DNA from: Frigoribacterium sp. Leaf8
Lineage (GTDB): Bacteria; Actinomycetota; Actinomycetes; Actinomycetales; Microbacteriaceae
Direction: 5' to 3'
Assembly: GCF_001421165.1 (NCBI RefSeq)
Contig: NZ_LMKB01000005.1
Span: 2,287 to 66,286 of the forward strand
Length of the DNA: 64,000 bases
Below the pieces are notes generated by a model. That model did not search any database. It was given only the letters and a program-made list of their open reading frames with translations, and was not told where the DNA came from. Shown here piece by piece: positions 53,579 through 63,033 of this stretch; the stretch's first letter is position 1, and every line of letters starts with the position of its first letter. The translations under genes were made by a program, and so were the position numbers.

Positions 53579-53771
53579 GGGCTGATCCTCGGTTCGGGGG
53601 CGGGGACACGGTCGCTGGGTGATCGGTGAGCCGCGGTGCCACGTCGTCCAAAGTTGGCACACGCGGATATCCAAGTCAATCAGCGTGACGGATGTTGCGC
53701 ATGTGACTCGACCCACGTGAGGGAGACGAGGAGGCGCAGCGACGGCCACGAACCCGTGGCAAGGTTGTGGC

Positions 53772-54128
53772 GTGACCGATCTCTCTCAACGCCCCTGGTT
53801 CGCCGACACCGAATGGCTCACCGTGCCCGACCTCGTCGAGCGGCTCGGCCTCGGCGTCAGCCGCGTCCGGCGCCTCCTCGAGGAGCACGTCCTCGTCGGG
53901 ACACGCGTGGACGGCGTCACGAAGGTGCCGGCCGTCTTCCTCGACGGCTCCGAGCCGAGGCACGACCTCCGGGGCACCCTGACGGTCCTGTCGGACAACG
54001 GGTTCGACGACGACGAGGCCCTCGACTGGATGCTGTCGCACGACGAGGCCCTCGGCACGAGCCCCGTCGCCGCCCTCCAGGCCGGACGCAAAGCCGAGGT
54101 CCGGCGCATCGCGCAGAGCCTCCTCTAG
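53772..54128 (+). CDS. Rv2175c-like DNA-binding protein
   Basis: A 118-residue protein from a GTG. A winged helix-turn-helix covers LTVPDLVERLGLGVSRVRRL, followed by a domain with LRGTLTVLSDNGFDDDEALD and WMLSHDEALG. Homologue of mycobacterial Rv2175c, which is phosphorylated by PknL and then loses DNA binding. Its position near a PASTA kinase supports the same link. Confidence 0.85.
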   Translation: MTDLSQRPWFADTEWLTVPDLVERLGLGVSRVRRLLEEHVLVGTRVDGVTKVPAVFLDGSEPRHDLRGTLTVLSDNGFDDDEALDWMLSHDEALGTSPVAALQAGRKAEVRRIAQSLL

Positions 54129-54184
54129 CCCCGATCCGCGCCTCTGGCGGCTGCCGGTCCTCGGCCGCCACGGCTCAGAGGGCG

Positions 54185-55306
54185 TCAGGAGGCGCGGCGC
54201 GTGACGGTCTCGGCGAGTCGCGTCAACTGCGTCCGGGCCGACGGCGCGAGTCCCGACCTCTCGAGTGCATGGACGGCACGCTCCACCTGATCGGTGATCG
54301 TCTGCTCGACGGCGTCGACGGCACCGCTGTCGCGGAGCGTCGCCTGGAGCATGCTGATCTGGTCGTCGTCGAGTTCGGGGTCACCGAGGAGTTCGTCGAG
54401 CAGGCGGACGGCCCCGGGGGGCAGGGCTCGGCGGGCCGTCGCCACGAGGACTGTGCGCTTGCCCTCTCGGAGGTCGTCGCCCGCGGGCTTTCCCGTGACC
54501 GAGGGATCGCCGAAGACGCCGAGGAGGTCGTCGCGCAGCTGGTAGGCGATGCCGAGGGGCAGCCCGAAGTGCCGCAGGGACTCGAGGGCTGGTCGGTCGG
54601 CCCCGGCCATGGCCGCGCCGACGGTCAGCGGGGCTTCGACGCTGTACTTCGCCGACTTGTAGACGATGACGCGCTGGGCACGCGGCAACAGCTGCACCTC
54701 GTCGACCGTCCGCCAGGCGTTCTCCTCGAGGATGTCGAGGTACTGGCCCACCGTGACCTCGGTCCGCATCCGGTTGAGCTCGAGGCGGGCCGCGCGGGCG
54801 GCGTCACGGGACGGGAGGGAGTCCAGGGCCTCGCTGAGGAGCTCGTCGCTCCACGCCAGGAGGAGGTCTCCCATGAGGAGGGCTCCCGAGCGACCGAACG
54901 CCTCAGGGGACCCGAGCCAGGCCCCCTCGCGGTGCAGGGACTCGAAGCGCCGATGCGCCGCCGGGAGTCCGCGGCGCGTGTCCGAGTTGTCCATGATGTC
55001 GTCGTGCACGAGCGCGGCGGCGTGGAAGAACTCGAGCCCCGCCGAAGCGGTCATGACGGCGTCGATCTCGCGTTCGTCGCGGGGCTCCCCGAGGGGATCG
55101 AATCCGGTGTCGAGCCCGGCGACGGACTGCCAGCCCCAGTAGCAGAACAGAGCCCGGAAGCGTTTCCCGCCGCGGAGCAGATCGCCCGAGTAGAGGGAGA
55201 AAGGATCGAGGTCGGGAGCGATGCCCATGAGGGCCGGTCGCTGACGCTCGAGGAACCGATCGATGCGCTCTTGAACGACGTCCACTAACCGCGTACTCTC
55301 AGCCAC
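54185..55306 (-). CDS. Polyprenyl (geranylgeranyl) diphosphate synthase
   Basis: A 373-residue protein. First Asp-rich motif [12 protein letters not shown], second [20 protein letters not shown] with LREGKRT, and conserved [18 protein letters not shown] / [10 protein letters not shown] at the start. Builds C20 or longer prenyl diphosphates from IPP. Corresponds in position to idsA2 (Rv2173). Ends in a GGAGGCGCGG motif within its last codons. Confidence 0.9.
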   Translation of the reverse strand: MAESTRLVDVVQERIDRFLERQRPALMGIAPDLDPFSLYSGDLLRGGKRFRALFCYWGWQSVAGLDTGFDPLGEPRDEREIDAVMTASAGLEFFHAAALVHDDIMDNSDTRRGLPAAHRRFESLHREGAWLGSPEAFGRSGALLMGDLLLAWSDELLSEALDSLPSRDAARAARLELNRMRTEVTVGQYLDILEENAWRTVDEVQLLPRAQRVIVYKSAKYSVEAPLTVGAAMAGADRPALESLRHFGLPLGIAYQLRDDLLGVFGDPSVTGKPAGDDLREGKRTVLVATARRALPPGAVRLLDELLGDPELDDDQISMLQATLRDSGAVDAVEQTITDQVERAVHALERSGLAPSARTQLTRLAETVTRRAS

Positions 55307-55416
55307 GCTGCCTAGCCTAGCGATAGCTGTCGGGCATACACTCGCAGCTACTCATCGCGTCGATCCCGAGGCTCCCGCCTCGCGCTTGAGAGCCCGTGCT
55401 CGAAGGGAACACCAAG

Positions 55417-55815
55417 ATGCCACTTTCCGAACAGGAGCAGCGGCTCCTCGAAGAGATGGAGCGGAGTCTCTACAACAACGACTCCGACTTCGTGGCGACG
55501 GTCGGGACCCGCGGCGCCAGACCCAACTACACGCTGGTCGTGGTCGGGGTCCTCGGGGCGCTCGTCGGAATCGCCGTGATCGTCGCGGGCGTCATCTTCC
55601 GCCAGCCCTTGGTCGGCGTGGCGGGGTTCGTGGTCATGCTCGCCGGCGTGTTGTTCGCCATCGCGCCCCCCAAGCGGAAGGGATCCTCGACGGCCTCGAT
55701 GCCGTCGGCTCCCCGTTCCTCCACCTCCCGCCCCGCGCATCCCGCCAAGGGGGGCCTGATGGATCGGCTCAACGACCGGTGGGACCGCCGCCAGGACGGC
55801 GACGAGCGCTCCTAG
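55417..55815 (+). CDS. DUF3040 membrane protein
   Basis: A 132-residue protein; the ATG with GAAGGGA upstream is preferred to the GTG at 55396. It starts [19 protein letters not shown], the family hallmark, then two helices at about 47-67 and 72-91, and a Pro/Arg-rich tail. Found beside mraZ in actinobacteria (Rv2169c); function unknown. Confidence 0.9.
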   Translation: MPLSEQEQRLLEEMERSLYNNDSDFVATVGTRGARPNYTLVVVGVLGALVGIAVIVAGVIFRQPLVGVAGFVVMLAGVLFAIAPPKRKGSSTASMPSAPRSSTSRPAHPAKGGLMDRLNDRWDRRQDGDERS

Positions 55816-55838
55816 GCGCCACCAGCACCACGACCACA

Positions 55839-55869
55839 GGGGTCGGCCTTCGGGCCGGCCCCTTTTTTT
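55839..55869 (+). terminator. Intrinsic terminator with UUCG loop
   Basis: GGGGTCGGCC-TTCG-GGCCGGCCCC followed by seven T: a classical rho-independent terminator with one G-T pair in the stem. Right after the DUF3040 gene and before the mraZ promoter. The rest of the 275-bp gap carries inverted GGAGGCGCG / CGCGCCTCC motifs at 55889-55921. Confidence 0.93.
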
Positions 55870-56014
55870 GGTGCGCCCGTCCACCCCGCGGGAGGCGCGC
55901 GACACGCAGGACGCGCCTCCTCGTGGTCCTTTCCCTCCACCGTCCTCCACCCGTGTGGCCCCCGAACTGGAGCGGATCTCAGGCCGGACGCGCAGCGGAG
56001 GACCCGCCTTTTCA

Positions 56015-56046
56015 TTGTCTGGTGGTGGGTTGTGGAGTAAAGTGGA
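56015..56046 (+). promoter_or_regulatory. mraZ promoter with MraZ box
   Basis: TTGTCT at 56015-56020 and TAAAGT at 56038-56043 are 17 bp apart, a good sigma-70-type promoter. GTGGT, GTGGA and GTGGA at 56022, 56032 and 56042 repeat every 10 bp, the pattern of MraZ operators, and overlap the spacer and the -10. MraZ therefore probably represses its own operon. Confidence 0.7.
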
Positions 56047-56090
56047 GGTACGTGCCACAGACGGGGTGCGGGGCGAGGGGAGACGGGCGC

Positions 56091-56522
56091 ATGTTCCTCG
56101 GCACCTATTCGCCCAAGCTCGACGAGAAAGGGCGCATCATCCTCCCCGCGAAATTCCGTGACGAACTGGCTTCCGGCCTCGTCATGACCCGTGGGCAAGA
56201 GCGGTGCGTCTACGTCTTCAGCCAGCGCGAGTTCGAAGACATGCACTCGCGCATCCGCCAGGCGCCCGTCACGAGCAAGCAGGCCCGCGACTACATGCGC
56301 CTCTTCCTCTCGGGTGCGAGCGACGAGATCCCCGACAAGCAGCACCGGGTCACCATCCCGGCGACACTGCGCGAGTACGCCGGCCTCGGCCGTGACCTCA
56401 CCGTCATCGGCGCGGGAAACCGTGCCGAGATCTGGGCCACCGACGCCTGGAACACCTACTACGAGGCCCAGGAGGCCGAGTTCGCCAACACCACCGAGGA
56501 GGTGATCCCCGGGCTCTTCTAG
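56091..56522 (+). CDS. mraZ: Transcriptional regulator MraZ
   Basis: A 143-residue protein, two SpoVT-AbrB-like halves: [20 protein letters not shown] with KFRDEL and, in the second half, [20 protein letters not shown]. Forms ring-shaped octamers that bind GTGG repeats. First gene of the division and cell-wall cluster; rsmH follows about 100 bp later. Confidence 0.95.
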   Translation: MFLGTYSPKLDEKGRIILPAKFRDELASGLVMTRGQERCVYVFSQREFEDMHSRIRQAPVTSKQARDYMRLFLSGASDEIPDKQHRVTIPATLREYAGLGRDLTVIGAGNRAEIWATDAWNTYYEAQEAEFANTTEEVIPGLF

Positions 56523-56623
56523 CCCGTGGGCCCCGACCCTCAGCCGTCAGCCCTGGCGCACCTTCCCCGGTGCCAGGTCCCGACGGATGGGGATCAGGGC
56601 CGACGAGCACAGCCCGTGTCGTC

Positions 56624-57574
56624 ATGGCCGATCAGATCCACACCCCCGTCCTCCTCGAGCGGACCCTCGAACTCCTCGCCCCGGCCGTCTCGCGTCCCGG
56701 CGCCGTCGTCGTCGACTGCACCCTCGGCATGGGTGGCCACAGCGAAGCGATGCTGCAGGCCTTCCCCGAGCTGACCGTCGTCGGCCTCGACCGCGACACC
56801 GAGGCACTCGCCCTCGCCGGCGAGCGGCTCGCACCCTTCGGCGACCGGGCTCGCCTCGTGCACACGACGTACGACGGCATCGCCGACGCGCTCGACGACC
56901 TCGATCTCGACACCGTCGACGGGGTGCTCTTCGACCTCGGCGTGTCGTCCCTGCAGCTGGACCGGGTCGAGCGCGGTTTCTCGTACTCCAAGGACGCGCC
57001 CCTCGACATGCGCATGGACCCCACCTCGCCCGTCACGGCGGAGCGCGTCCTCGCCGAGTACCCCGAGAGCGAGCTCAGGCGCATCTTCTACCAGTACGGC
57101 GAAGAGAAGCTGGCTCCGCGCTACGCCCGGCGGATCGTCGAGCACCGGGCCGACGCCCCGCTCACCCGCAGCGGCGAGTTGGTCGACCTCCTGATCGCGG
57201 CGACGCCCATGGCCCTGCAACGTGCCGGTCACCCCGCCAAGCGCGTGTTCCAGGCGCTCCGCATCGAGGTGAACGGCGAGCTGGCCTCGCTCGAGGCGGC
57301 CGTCCCGGTCGCCCTCGACCGTCTCGCCGTCGACGGGCGGATCGTCGTCCTCGCCTACCAGTCCCTCGAAGACCGTTTCGTCAAGCGGGAACTCGCCGCT
57401 CGGACGACCTCAACGGCGCCGCAGGGCCTCCCGGTGGAGTTGCCGGAGCACCGTCCCGACTTCCGCCTCCTCGTCCGAGGGGCCGAGCTGGCTTCCGACG
57501 CCGAACGCGACCTCAACCCCCGAGCCAAGCCCGTGAGACTGCGCGCCGCTGAACGAATTCGGAGAAAAGCATGA
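56624..57574 (+). CDS. rsmH: 16S rRNA m4C1402 methyltransferase RsmH (MraW)
   Basis: A 316-residue protein; the start is the ATG of [21 protein letters not shown]-binding [35 protein letters not shown] and the C-terminal [12 protein letters not shown] are all diagnostic. Methylates C1402 of 16S rRNA. Its stop overlaps the start of the FtsL-like gene. Confidence 0.95.
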   Translation: MADQIHTPVLLERTLELLAPAVSRPGAVVVDCTLGMGGHSEAMLQAFPELTVVGLDRDTEALALAGERLAPFGDRARLVHTTYDGIADALDDLDLDTVDGVLFDLGVSSLQLDRVERGFSYSKDAPLDMRMDPTSPVTAERVLAEYPESELRRIFYQYGEEKLAPRYARRIVEHRADAPLTRSGELVDLLIAATPMALQRAGHPAKRVFQALRIEVNGELASLEAAVPVALDRLAVDGRIVVLAYQSLEDRFVKRELAARTTSTAPQGLPVELPEHRPDFRLLVRGAELASDAERDLNPRAKPVRLRAAERIRRKA

Positions 57575-58224
57575 GCAGCAACCTGGCCATCGCGACCCCG
57601 TCGAGCCGTCCGCAGCCGTCGTCGACCCCGACGGCGCGCCCGGTCGAGATCGTCACGAGTCGGTCGCAGCGACGGGCCCGTCCGAAGATCGCCTACGCGC
57701 TGATCGCGACGGCGGCGCTGTTCGTCCTCCTGCTGGCCCAGCTCGCCATCAGCATCGCCTTGAGCGACGGCGCCTACAAGATCTCCGACCTGCAGGCCGC
57801 GAAGACCGAGCTCGTCCGCGACCAGCAGAAGTTCAGCGAGCAGCGCGACGTGCTGTCCTCGCCGCAGAACCTCGCCGCCAACGCCGACGAACTCGGCATG
57901 GTCCGCAACTCCAACCCCGTCTACCTCGATCTGGCCACGGGCGCGGTCCACGGCTCGCCCGCCCCTGCGGCGGGGGCGGACGAGGCGACGTCCGGCAACC
58001 TGATCCCCAACACCCTGCTCGAGGGCGTCCCGCTGACGACCAAGGCCCCCGCGACCGCCGCCGACGGCACGGCGACCACCGACTCCTCCGCCTCGTCGGT
58101 CGGTGCTCCGACCACGGCGGGCGCCGTGGCCGTTCCGACCGACGCAGGCGCGGCGGACGGGGGATCGGCCGGCGAGTCGGTAGCGTCGGGCGCGAACGAG
58201 CTGGCGGCTCCGCAGACCCGCTAG
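57571..58224 (+). CDS. ftsL: FtsL-like septum protein
   Basis: A 217-residue protein in the usual ftsL position, starting in an ATGA overlap with rsmH. A cytoplasmic segment of about 45 residues, one helix ([20 protein letters not shown]) and a coiled-coil-like region ([20 protein letters not shown]) agree with FtsL. A long tail rich in Ala, Thr, Ser and Gly, of about 90 residues, is added beyond the typical end. Part of the FtsQLB complex. Confidence 0.8.
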   Translation: MSSNLAIATPSSRPQPSSTPTARPVEIVTSRSQRRARPKIAYALIATAALFVLLLAQLAISIALSDGAYKISDLQAAKTELVRDQQKFSEQRDVLSSPQNLAANADELGMVRNSNPVYLDLATGAVHGSPAPAAGADEATSGNLIPNTLLEGVPLTTKAPATAADGTATTDSSASSVGAPTTAGAVAVPTDAGAADGGSAGESVASGANELAAPQTR

Positions 58225-58298
58225 CGGCGTGCCGTCACCGGTACATCGAACGACGACAGCGGGTCGGGCAGGCGCCCGGCCGCGGTGAGGAACCTCTC

Positions 58299-60065
58299 GT
58301 GAAAGCAGCTCCCCGAAGCCGCCGTCTCCGCGCGACGCTGGCGATGGCGCTGATCATCGCGCTCGTCGGCGTCTTCGTGGTGCGCCTGGCGGACATCCAG
58401 CTCGTGCAGGCGGCCGAGCTCAACGAGCAGTCCCAGAACAAGCGCGAGATCGTGCAGACGACCTACGGCGATCGTGGCGACATCACCGACGTCGACGGCA
58501 CCGTGCTCGCCGGCAGCGTCACCCGGTACAACATCACGGCCGCTCCGGCCTTCGCCACGACGGCCAAGGTCAAGGGCGACGACGGCACGACCACCGAGCT
58601 GACGGTCGACCAGGTGGTCGAACGCATCGCCGAGATCACCGGGGGTGACGCCGCGACCATGACGAAGGCGTTGACCACCGACCCCGAGGCGAACTTCGCG
58701 TACCTGGTCAAGGGCGTCGACGTCGACGCGTTCCGCGAGGTCCGCGAGATGGACGTGTCGTGGGTGTACTTCCAGCGCCAGGCCGCGCGCACCTACCCCA
58801 ACGGCGCGGTGGCGGGCAACCTCACGGGCTTCATCGGCACGGACGGGCCGCAGGCCGGACTCGAGCTCAGCCAGGACGCGTGCCTGGCGGGCACCGACGG
58901 CTCGGAGACCTACGAGCGCGGAGCCGACGGGGTCCAGTTGCCCGGCAGCACCGTCACGACCAAGAAAGCGGTCGCCGGGGGCACGCTGCGTCTCACGGTC
59001 GACAGCGACCTCCAGTACATGACCCAGCAGGCGCTGGGCGAACAGGCCGAGGCCATCGGGGCCGAGTCGGCCACGGCCGTCGTCATGAAGGCGAGCGACG
59101 CCTCGCTGCTCGCGGTCGCCGACTACCCGGCCGTCGACCCCAACGACGTCAACGGCACCGCCGTCGACGACCTCGGCAGCAAGGCCTTCACCTACTCGTA
59201 CGAGCCGGGTTCGACCTTCAAGGCGATGACCGCCGCCATGCTGCTCGACTCGGGCAAGGCCGATCCCGCGACGCGGGCGACGGTGCCGTACTCCCGCACG
59301 TTCCCCTGGGGCGGCGAGATCCACGACGCCACCTTCCACCCGACCGAGAACCTCACGCTGACGGGCATCCTGCGCGACTCGTCGAACGTCGGCATCTCCC
59401 TGCTCGGCCAGTCGCTCTCGGCCCAGCAACGTCACGACTACATGGTGAAGTTCGGTCTGAACGACCCGACCGGCGTGGCCTTCCTCGGTGAACCCACGAC
59501 GGGCATCCGGCCGGCCTCCCAGTGGGACCAGCAGACGAGCATCAACACGATGTTCGGACAGGGCGTCTCGACGACCGCCATCCACATCGCGAGCATCTAC
59601 CAGACGCTGGCCAACCACGGCACCCGGTTGCCGGTCAACCTCGTCGCCGGGTGCACCGCCCCCGACGGCACCGTCACCGACGCGCCCTCCGCCGAGGGCA
59701 CGAGCGTCGTCTCGCCGTGGGCCGCCGACACGACCGTCAACATGCTCGAGAAGGTCGTCAGCGACGGCGACCTCAAGGACGTCCTGTCGATCCCCGGCTA
59801 CCGCGTGGCGGCCAAGACCGGCACCGCCGAGGTCGCGCGCTCCGACGGAACCGGCTACGGTTCTGACCGCATCGTCTCGGTGGCGGGCATCGCTCCGGCC
59901 GAGAACCCGCAGTACGTCGTCGTCGTGACCTTCACCAAGCCCAGTACCATCAAGACGTCGGCCGCTGCGGCGCCGACCTTCAACAAGATCATGTCCCAGG
60001 TCCTCGAGATGTATCGGGTCCCTCCGTCGACGGAGCCGGCACCCAGCCTGCCCGAGACCTGGTGA
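58299..60065 (+). CDS. ftsI: Septal peptidoglycan transpeptidase FtsI (PBP3)
   Basis: A 588-residue class B PBP from a GTG. One N-terminal helix, a dimerisation domain, then the penicillin-binding domain with S-x-x-K in PGSTFKAM, S-x-N in SSNVG and K-T-G-T in AAKTGTAEV. Cross-links septal peptidoglycan with FtsW. The murE frame overlaps its stop. Confidence 0.95.
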   Translation: MKAAPRSRRLRATLAMALIIALVGVFVVRLADIQLVQAAELNEQSQNKREIVQTTYGDRGDITDVDGTVLAGSVTRYNITAAPAFATTAKVKGDDGTTTELTVDQVVERIAEITGGDAATMTKALTTDPEANFAYLVKGVDVDAFREVREMDVSWVYFQRQAARTYPNGAVAGNLTGFIGTDGPQAGLELSQDACLAGTDGSETYERGADGVQLPGSTVTTKKAVAGGTLRLTVDSDLQYMTQQALGEQAEAIGAESATAVVMKASDASLLAVADYPAVDPNDVNGTAVDDLGSKAFTYSYEPGSTFKAMTAAMLLDSGKADPATRATVPYSRTFPWGGEIHDATFHPTENLTLTGILRDSSNVGISLLGQSLSAQQRHDYMVKFGLNDPTGVAFLGEPTTGIRPASQWDQQTSINTMFGQGVSTTAIHIASIYQTLANHGTRLPVNLVAGCTAPDGTVTDAPSAEGTSVVSPWAADTTVNMLEKVVSDGDLKDVLSIPGYRVAAKTGTAEVARSDGTGYGSDRIVSVAGIAPAENPQYVVVVTFTKPSTIKTSAAAAPTFNKIMSQVLEMYRVPPSTEPAPSLPETW

Positions 60066-60079
60066 GAGAAGAGGATTCT

Positions 60080-61630
60080 TTGAGCGCCCGGATCCCCCCG
60101 GTCCTTCGACCGGAACATCCGTCGGCGAGGTCACTCGCCCAACTGGTCAGCGAGTTCGGACTCGAGCACGAGGGTTCCCTCGACGGCATCGAGATCACCG
60201 GCATCACGCTGAGCACGGCGGACCTCCACCCCGGCGACCTGTACGTGGGCGTGCCCGGTGCGCACCGGCACGGAGCCGAGTTCGCCGACCAGGCACGTGA
60301 CGGTGGCGCGGTCGCACTGCTGACCGACGCCGCGGGGGCCGAGCTGGCCCGGTCCAGCGGTCTCCCCGTCGTCCTCGTCGACTCGCCCCGGGCGGCCCTC
60401 GGCGAGCTCTCGGCATGGATCTACCGCACCGACAGTGACGACGCACCCCTCCTCCTCGCGGTCACCGGCACCAACGGCAAGACCAGCACCTCGTACCTGC
60501 TCGAAGGCGTCCTGCGACAGCTGGGCCTCGTCACCGGCCTCAGCAGCACGGCCGAGCGCCACATCGGCGACCTCACCGTCGTCAGCCGCCTCACCACCCC
60601 CGAGGCCAGCGAGATGCACGCCCTGCTGGCCCGCATGCGTGAGAGCGAGGTGCGCGCGGTGGCCGTCGAGGTCAGTGCCCAGGCACTCAGCCGCAACCGC
60701 GTCGACGGCCTCGTCTTCGACGTCGCCGCCTTCACGAACCTGAGCCACGACCACCTCGACGACTACGCCGACATGGAGGAGTACTTCCAGGCCAAGTTGC
60801 CGCTCTTCCAGCCCGACCGTGCCCGTCGTGCCGTGGTCTCGCTCGACTCGCCCTACGGACAACGCGTGGTGGACAACGCCCGCATCCCCCTGACGACGAT
60901 CACGATCCTCCCCGACGTCGAGGCCGACTGGACGGTCCAGATCCTCGACGAGCAGGCCGCCTACACCGAGTTCCGTCTGTCGGGCCCCGAGCAGCGTTCG
61001 CTCGTGACGCGCGTCCCGCTGATCGGGTGGCACATGGTCGCGAACGCGGCCCTGGCGATCGTCATGCTGGTCGAGGCGGGCTTCGAGCTCGAGGCCATCG
61101 GCCAGGCGCTCGACGCCGACGGCGGCATCGTCGCGTACCTGCCCGGGCGCACCGAGCGGGTGTCCGGCGACACCGGCCCGAGCGTCTACGTCGACTTCGG
61201 CCACAGCCCCGACGCGTTCCTGACCACCCTGGCCGCGGTGCGCACCTTCACACCCGGCAAGGTCATCATGCTGTTCGGTGCGGACGGCGACCGCGACACG
61301 ACGAAACGCGGCGAGATGGCCCGGGTGGCCGCGGCCGGTTCCGACATCCTCGTCGTGACCGACCACCACCCCCGTTTCGAAGACCCGGCCTCCATCCGCA
61401 AGACGCTCGTCGACGCCGCCCGCGAGGCGTACCCGGAGCACGAGATCCACGAGGTGAGCCCGCCCGAGGCTGCCATCCGGGCGGCCGTGGCCCTGGCCCG
61501 AGAAGGCGACTCGATCCTCTGGGCCGGCCCCGGCCACCAGGACTACCGCGACATCCGTGGTGAGCGCACCCCGTACTCCGCTCGCGACGAGGCCCGTGCC
61601 GCCCTGCGCGAGGCCGGGTGGTCCGAGTGA
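60080..61630 (+). CDS. murE: UDP-MurNAc-tripeptide synthetase MurE
   Basis: A 516-residue Mur ligase. The start may be the TTG at 60080 (MSARIPPVL, with AGAGGA upstream) or the GTG at 60062 overlapping ftsI. P-loop TGTNGKTSTSYLLEG, the LTTPEA segment for UDP-MurNAc-dipeptide, and FTNLSHDHLDDY are standard. The diamino-acid-specificity motif is DHHPRFEDP instead of DNPRxExP, in line with the unusual peptidoglycan types of Microbacteriaceae, so the third residue added is uncertain. Confidence 0.93.
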   Translation: MSARIPPVLRPEHPSARSLAQLVSEFGLEHEGSLDGIEITGITLSTADLHPGDLYVGVPGAHRHGAEFADQARDGGAVALLTDAAGAELARSSGLPVVLVDSPRAALGELSAWIYRTDSDDAPLLLAVTGTNGKTSTSYLLEGVLRQLGLVTGLSSTAERHIGDLTVVSRLTTPEASEMHALLARMRESEVRAVAVEVSAQALSRNRVDGLVFDVAAFTNLSHDHLDDYADMEEYFQAKLPLFQPDRARRAVVSLDSPYGQRVVDNARIPLTTITILPDVEADWTVQILDEQAAYTEFRLSGPEQRSLVTRVPLIGWHMVANAALAIVMLVEAGFELEAIGQALDADGGIVAYLPGRTERVSGDTGPSVYVDFGHSPDAFLTTLAAVRTFTPGKVIMLFGADGDRDTTKRGEMARVAAAGSDILVVTDHHPRFEDPASIRKTLVDAAREAYPEHEIHEVSPPEAAIRAAVALAREGDSILWAGPGHQDYRDIRGERTPYSARDEARAALREAGWSE

Positions 61631-63033
61631 TCGCGCTCACGCCTCGCCAGATCGCCGACATCACCGGCGGGCGCCTGGTCCACCCCGAGGAGGCGCGGGT
61701 CGCGACCCCGGTCGACGGCACGGTCGAGACCGACTCGCGTCTGGTCACCCCGGGGTCGATCTTCTTCGCCCTGCGCGGTGAGGTCACCGACGGGCACCTC
61801 TTCGTCGATGCCGCCACGTCGAACGGCGCCGCCCTCGTGGTCGCCGAGCGCGAACTCGAGACGACCGCACCGCTCGTCGTCGTCGACGACGGGGTCGTCG
61901 CGCTGTCCCGACTCGCCGCCGCCGTCGTCGACCACGTCCGGCGCCTCGGACGCTTGAAGGTCGTCGGCGTCACGGGTTCCAACGGCAAGACGAGCACCAA
62001 GAACATGCTCCGCGCGGTACTGGGCGACGTCGCGCCGACCGTCGCCCCCCAGGGGTCGTTCAACAACCACGTCGGTGCCCCGATCTCGATGCTGCGCATC
62101 GACGAGACCACCGAGTACCTCGTCGTCGAGATGGGTGCGAGCGGCCCGGGCGAGATCGCCCGGCTCGTCGACATCGCCCGTCCCGACACCGGGGTCGTGC
62201 TCAAGGTCGGCCTCGCCCACGCGGGCGGCTTCGGCGGCATCGAGGGCACCCGTGCGGCGAAGGCCGAGATGGTGACCGACCTGCCCGCCACGGGGACGGC
62301 CGTCCTCAACGCCGACGACGACCGCGTCGCCGGCATGGCGGCCGTGACGGCCGCACGGGTCGTCACCTTCGGTCAGGGTCCCTCGGCCGACTACCGGGCG
62401 TCCGACATCGACGTCTCGGCGTCGGGCACCTCCTTCACCTTCGAGCACGGCGACGTGAGCCGCCGGGTGTCGCTGCGCATCTTGGGCGAGCACCACGTGA
62501 TGAACGCCTTGGCGGCCCTCAGCGTCGTCGGCGAATGGGGCGTCGACCTCGATCGGGCCGTGACGGTCCTCGAGGGCGTGACACGGGCCGAGCGCTGGCG
62601 CATGGAGGTCCTGGACGCGCCCGGCGGCGTGACGGTCGTGAACGACGCCTACAACGCGAGTCCCGACTCGGTCGCCGCGGCGTTGAAGACCCTCGCCCAG
62701 ATCACCGGCCCCGACCACCGCTCGGTGGCCGTGCTCGGCGAGATGGCCGAGCTCGGCGAGTACGCGCGTGACGAGCACGACCGCGTCGGCCGCCTGGTCG
62801 TCCGGCTCAACGTCGGCCAGCTCGTGGTCGTCGGCCACGAAGCACGACACATCCACATGGCGGCGGGCCTCGAAGGCTCGTGGGACGGAGAAAGCGTGCT
62901 GGTCGACACGATCGACGAGGCGTACGACTTCTTGCAGGGCACCCTGCGAGCCGGGGACGTCGTCCTCGTGAAGTCGTCCAAATCGGCCGGCCTGCGCCTC
63001 CTGGGTGACCGCCTGGCCGGGGTGACCGCATGA
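61627..63033 (+). CDS. murF: UDP-MurNAc-tripeptide D-Ala-D-Ala ligase MurF
   Basis: A 468-residue Mur ligase; the GTG at 61627 overlaps the murE stop (GTGA). P-loop [18 protein letters not shown], then [13 protein letters not shown] and [13 protein letters not shown], all typical of MurF. Adds D-Ala-D-Ala to the tripeptide precursor. The first codons contain a GGAGGCGCG motif. mraY follows with an ATGA overlap. Confidence 0.95.
   Translation: MIALTPRQIADITGGRLVHPEEARVATPVDGTVETDSRLVTPGSIFFALRGEVTDGHLFVDAATSNGAALVVAERELETTAPLVVVDDGVVALSRLAAAVVDHVRRLGRLKVVGVTGSNGKTSTKNMLRAVLGDVAPTVAPQGSFNNHVGAPISMLRIDETTEYLVVEMGASGPGEIARLVDIARPDTGVVLKVGLAHAGGFGGIEGTRAAKAEMVTDLPATGTAVLNADDDRVAGMAAVTAARVVTFGQGPSADYRASDIDVSASGTSFTFEHGDVSRRVSLRILGEHHVMNALAALSVVGEWGVDLDRAVTVLEGVTRAERWRMEVLDAPGGVTVVNDAYNASPDSVAAALKTLAQITGPDHRSVAVLGEMAELGEYARDEHDRVGRLVVRLNVGQLVVVGHEARHIHMAAGLEGSWDGESVLVDTIDEAYDFLQGTLRAGDVVLVKSSKSAGLRLLGDRLAGVTA

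Noticed and set aside
58221-60134. Long minus-strand open frame opposite ftsI
   Set aside because: Composition typical of an antisense frame (Arg, Gly, Val, Asp); ftsI carries all catalytic motifs on the plus strand.
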